Assembly: GCA_964492185.1 (NCBI GenBank)
Contig: CAZBJH010000143.1
Location: 1-7,779 of the forward strand
Source: JAFGSZ01 sp964492185
GTDB taxonomy: Bacteria; Bacteroidota; Bacteroidia; Bacteroidales; UBA10428
Length of the DNA stretch: 7,779 bases
Direction: 5' to 3'
Positions within the stretch are counted from its first letter, which is position 1; the number at the start of each line of letters is the position of its first letter. The notes under the pieces were generated by a model. That model was not told the origin of the DNA. It ran no database searches and was given only the letters and a program-made list of their open reading frames with translations. Positions 6,545 to 7,779 of the stretch are shown one piece after another. The translations under genes were made by a program, and so were the position numbers.

Positions 6545-6567
6545 CAATGGTATCCATTGGGATAACC
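6545..6567 (-). promoter_or_regulatory. overlapping palindromes upstream of the exported repeat protein
   Basis: CAATGGTATCCATTG (6545-6559) has perfect 6-bp arms with a 3-bp centre. It overlaps a second hairpin in which GGTATCC (6549-6555) pairs with GGATAACC (6560-6567), with one bulged base. The two folds exclude each other. They lie about 50-70 nt before the ATG at 6494. They could be an operator or a leader RNA switch; no function is known. Confidence 0.3.
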
Positions 6568-6689
6568 TTTCCGTTAGGGTGTAAATTGTTTATACTGTTT
6601 TTTTAACGGGTAACGCGTGGAATAGATTCATTTTTATAAAAAAAAATGATATTTTTTTATATGTTCACATAAATTCACTTCTCAACCAA

Positions 6690-6706
6690 ATACTGTTCAC
6701 TGTTCA
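6690..6706. repeat. CTGTTCA heptamer repeat, two units (17-bp direct repeat copy 1)
   Basis: ATACTGTTCACTGTTCA here recurs exactly at 6788-6804, 98 bp away. It contains two head-to-tail CTGTTCA heptamers. The copy lies in non-coding DNA. Confidence 0.75.
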
Positions 6707-6787
6707 ATTTTCTTACCGTTTACTGAATACCGATCACCTAATACCATCCCACCCCATTTCATTCTATGGCACCGGTATCCAAACACT

Positions 6788-6812
6788 ATACTGTTCACTG
6801 TTCACTGTTCAC
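6788..6812. repeat. CTGTTCA heptamer repeat, three units, overlapping the rhomboid stop
   Basis: Three head-to-tail CTGTTCA units (6791-6797, 6798-6804, 6805-6811) follow ATA. Read on the minus strand, they encode the last residues Glu-Gln and the TGA stop of the rhomboid-like gene, which ends at 6802. Unit-number changes by slippage would shift or move the stop. Confidence 0.8.
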
Positions 6813-7563
6813 TCTCTTCTTCCTCCTCTTCCTCCTCCGGCTCAAACGGGTCCCTGAAGAATCCTGTTATTATTTCTTTTAATGATTTCTTTTGTTTGCG
6901 CGGTCTGAATTCAGATTCAGACACCTCGTCCCCGGCGTCGTATTCATCAAAAGATATATCATCATCATCTTCTTCTTCAGGTAATGTATTTATTGTTGGA
7001 GGGGGGCCTTGTTTACGGTAATAAGAAGCAAGGATCAATCCCGCGAGGGCTCCATACAGGTGGGATTCCCATGAAACCCCTGTTTTGTAAGGAAAAATGC
7101 CCCAAACCATGCTGCCGTATAGAAAAATGACCAGCAGGGAAATGGCTGTAAGGTGTATATTCTTTCTGAAAATTCCGCTGAAAAACAAAAATGCCCCTAA
7201 ACCGTAAATGATCCCGCTGGCTCCGATATGATATGCTTCACGTGCGCCGAACCATATCCATAGTCCGGACATAAGCCATATAAGGGAAAAGACCCGTAAA
7301 GCAATCTTATGATAGAAATAAAACAGTCCCCAGGTAAGTAAAAATGCCGGAATGGAGTTGTTAAATAAATGCCTTAGGTTGCCATGTACCAGTGGGGCAG
7401 AAATAATACCTGGCAGTCCTTTGATATGAAGGGGGTATATTCCAAGAAATGTGAGATCCGCTTGCAACACTGACTCGGTAGCTTTGACAGCCCACATTAA
7501 TCCGAGGAATAACAAAGGAAAAACCATGCTTAAGAATACTCTTTTTTTTTCTTTTGAATCCAT
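6802..7563 (-). CDS. rhomboid-family intramembrane serine protease with acidic C-terminal tail, 253 aa
   Basis: Polytopic membrane protein with about six hydrophobic segments (roughly 9-29, 67-83, 88-107, 113-131, 137-157 and 165-182). The rhomboid signatures are present: HLFNN at 65-69, giving the HxxxN oxyanion residues H65 and N69; the catalytic serine motif GASG (114-117, S116); and H168 in SHLYGALAG (167-175) as dyad histidine. The active site therefore looks intact. Rhomboids cleave transmembrane substrates within the membrane; the substrate here is unknown. After the last helix comes a cytosolic tail of about 70 residues: an acidic run around 196-215, a basic patch RPRKQKK (220-226), a short helix-like stretch with FFRDPF (235-240), and a final run of eight Glu (243-250). 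The tail's end is encoded by a CTT/CTC microsatellite and then by the heptamer repeat. ATG at 7563 is the natural start before the first helix; no clear ribosome site. Confidence 0.88.
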   Translation of the reverse strand: MDSKEKKRVFLSMVFPLLFLGLMWAVKATESVLQADLTFLGIYPLHIKGLPGIISAPLVHGNLRHLFNNSIPAFLLTWGLFYFYHKIALRVFSLIWLMSGLWIWFGAREAYHIGASGIIYGLGAFLFFSGIFRKNIHLTAISLLVIFLYGSMVWGIFPYKTGVSWESHLYGALAGLILASYYRKQGPPPTINTLPEEEDDDDISFDEYDAGDEVSESEFRPRKQKKSLKEIITGFFRDPFEPEEEEEEEESEQ

Positions 7564-7630
7564 TTCAGGTACTAAAGTGTATTTTCCGGATTTGATGCTT
7601 AAAAGTAATTAAATTCTGACTAACTCTTAA

Positions 7631-7666
7631 AATAATAAAGTCGGCTATGAGATAGCCTGTATTATT
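7631..7666 (-). terminator. possible terminator hairpin upstream of the rhomboid gene
   Basis: GGCTAT (7643-7648) and ATAGCC (7652-7657) form a perfect stem with loop GAG. AATAATA (7631-7637) and TATTATT (7660-7666) form an outer stem. On the minus strand the inner stem is followed by a T/A-rich stretch, so it could end transcription of a gene lying beyond the right edge. The T run is imperfect. It could also sit in the rhomboid leader. Confidence 0.4.
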
Positions 7667-7735
7667 GTCTTCGCCGGGCTAAAGGTTAATAAAAATGAAT
7701 TATGCAGGTTGGAAGGTAATTGATTATAATCAGCT

Positions 7736-7752
7736 ACGGGAAAATTACCCGT
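7736..7752 (+). other. small hairpin near the right edge
   Basis: ACGGG (7736-7740) and CCCGT (7748-7752) pair around a 7-nt loop and are followed on the plus strand by TATTAATTTT. It is a weak terminator candidate with no gene visible to terminate. Confidence 0.25.
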
Positions 7753-7779
7753 TATTAATTTTCATATGAAACCCTCATC

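Larger units (their letters stand above)
6495..6801. other. intergenic region with palindromes and repeats, no gene
   Basis: This 307-bp gap separates two minus-strand genes. It carries a pair of overlapping palindromes (6545-6567), an all-A/T hairpin (6636-6644 with 6652-6660), a low-complexity A/T run, and heptamer repeats near 6690-6706. I found no coding ORF, no -33/-7 promoter pair and no RNA gene, although the promoter of the repeat-protein gene is probably here. Confidence 0.5.

Noticed and set aside
6636..6660. A/T hairpin as terminator of the rhomboid transcript
   Set aside because: The stem is made only of A-T pairs and would be weak; it may simply be a low-complexity tract.
6690..6812. 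CRISPR array
   Set aside because: Repeat units are 7 bp in tandem with no regular spacers and no cas genes nearby.
7695..7769. 24-residue plus-strand ORF near the right edge
   Set aside because: Too short, no ribosome site, and it overlaps a hairpin; nothing supports translation.

Overview
The window looks like chromosomal DNA of a Bacteroidota member, probably Bacteroidales or a relative. The reasons are the moderate-to-low GC, mostly weak or absent Shine-Dalgarno sequences, a possible TAnnTTTG-type promoter, the style of the exported repeat protein, and a Trk potassium system next to a YciO-type protein. This placement is inference; there is no rRNA or other phylogenetic marker here.

Left part (1-1320): a small uncharacterised protein (38-274) and a 331-residue protein resembling FIST-like/DUF6976 sensory proteins (271-1266) overlap by ATGA and end at a rho-independent terminator (about 1287-1319). 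Immediately behind that terminator (about 1324-1482) lies the 5' half of a group IIC intron domain I. It has no reverse transcriptase, no domain V or VI, and a changed first nucleotide, so it is a dead remnant. It occupies the site class C introns favour, just after a terminator hairpin.

Central part (1513-4565): trkA (1762-3105) and trkH (3117-4565) form a two-gene operon for potassium uptake. TrkA is the cytoplasmic NAD-binding gating ring subunit with two RCK units. TrkH is the membrane pore with four selectivity-filter loops. TrkH runs tail to tail, with no spacer, into a YciO/YrdC/Sua5-family gene on the other strand (5180-4566).

Right part (5181-7779): a 348-bp gap holds a 123-bp symmetric inverted-repeat element (5396-5518) plus a further copy of its left end (5356-5373), together resembling a MITE. 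Next, on the minus strand, come an exported protein with YD/RHS-like repeats (6494-5529) and a rhomboid-type membrane protease with a long acidic tail (7563-6802). The gap between these two carries copies of a CTGTTCA heptamer, one cluster of which supplies the rhomboid stop codon. The right end has two hairpins and no recognisable gene.

Only trkA-trkH has a clear joint function. The best leads for undescribed biology are the coupled small ORF/FIST-like pair and the 123-bp hairpin element with its duplicated arm. All family assignments are from reading motifs, not from searches.
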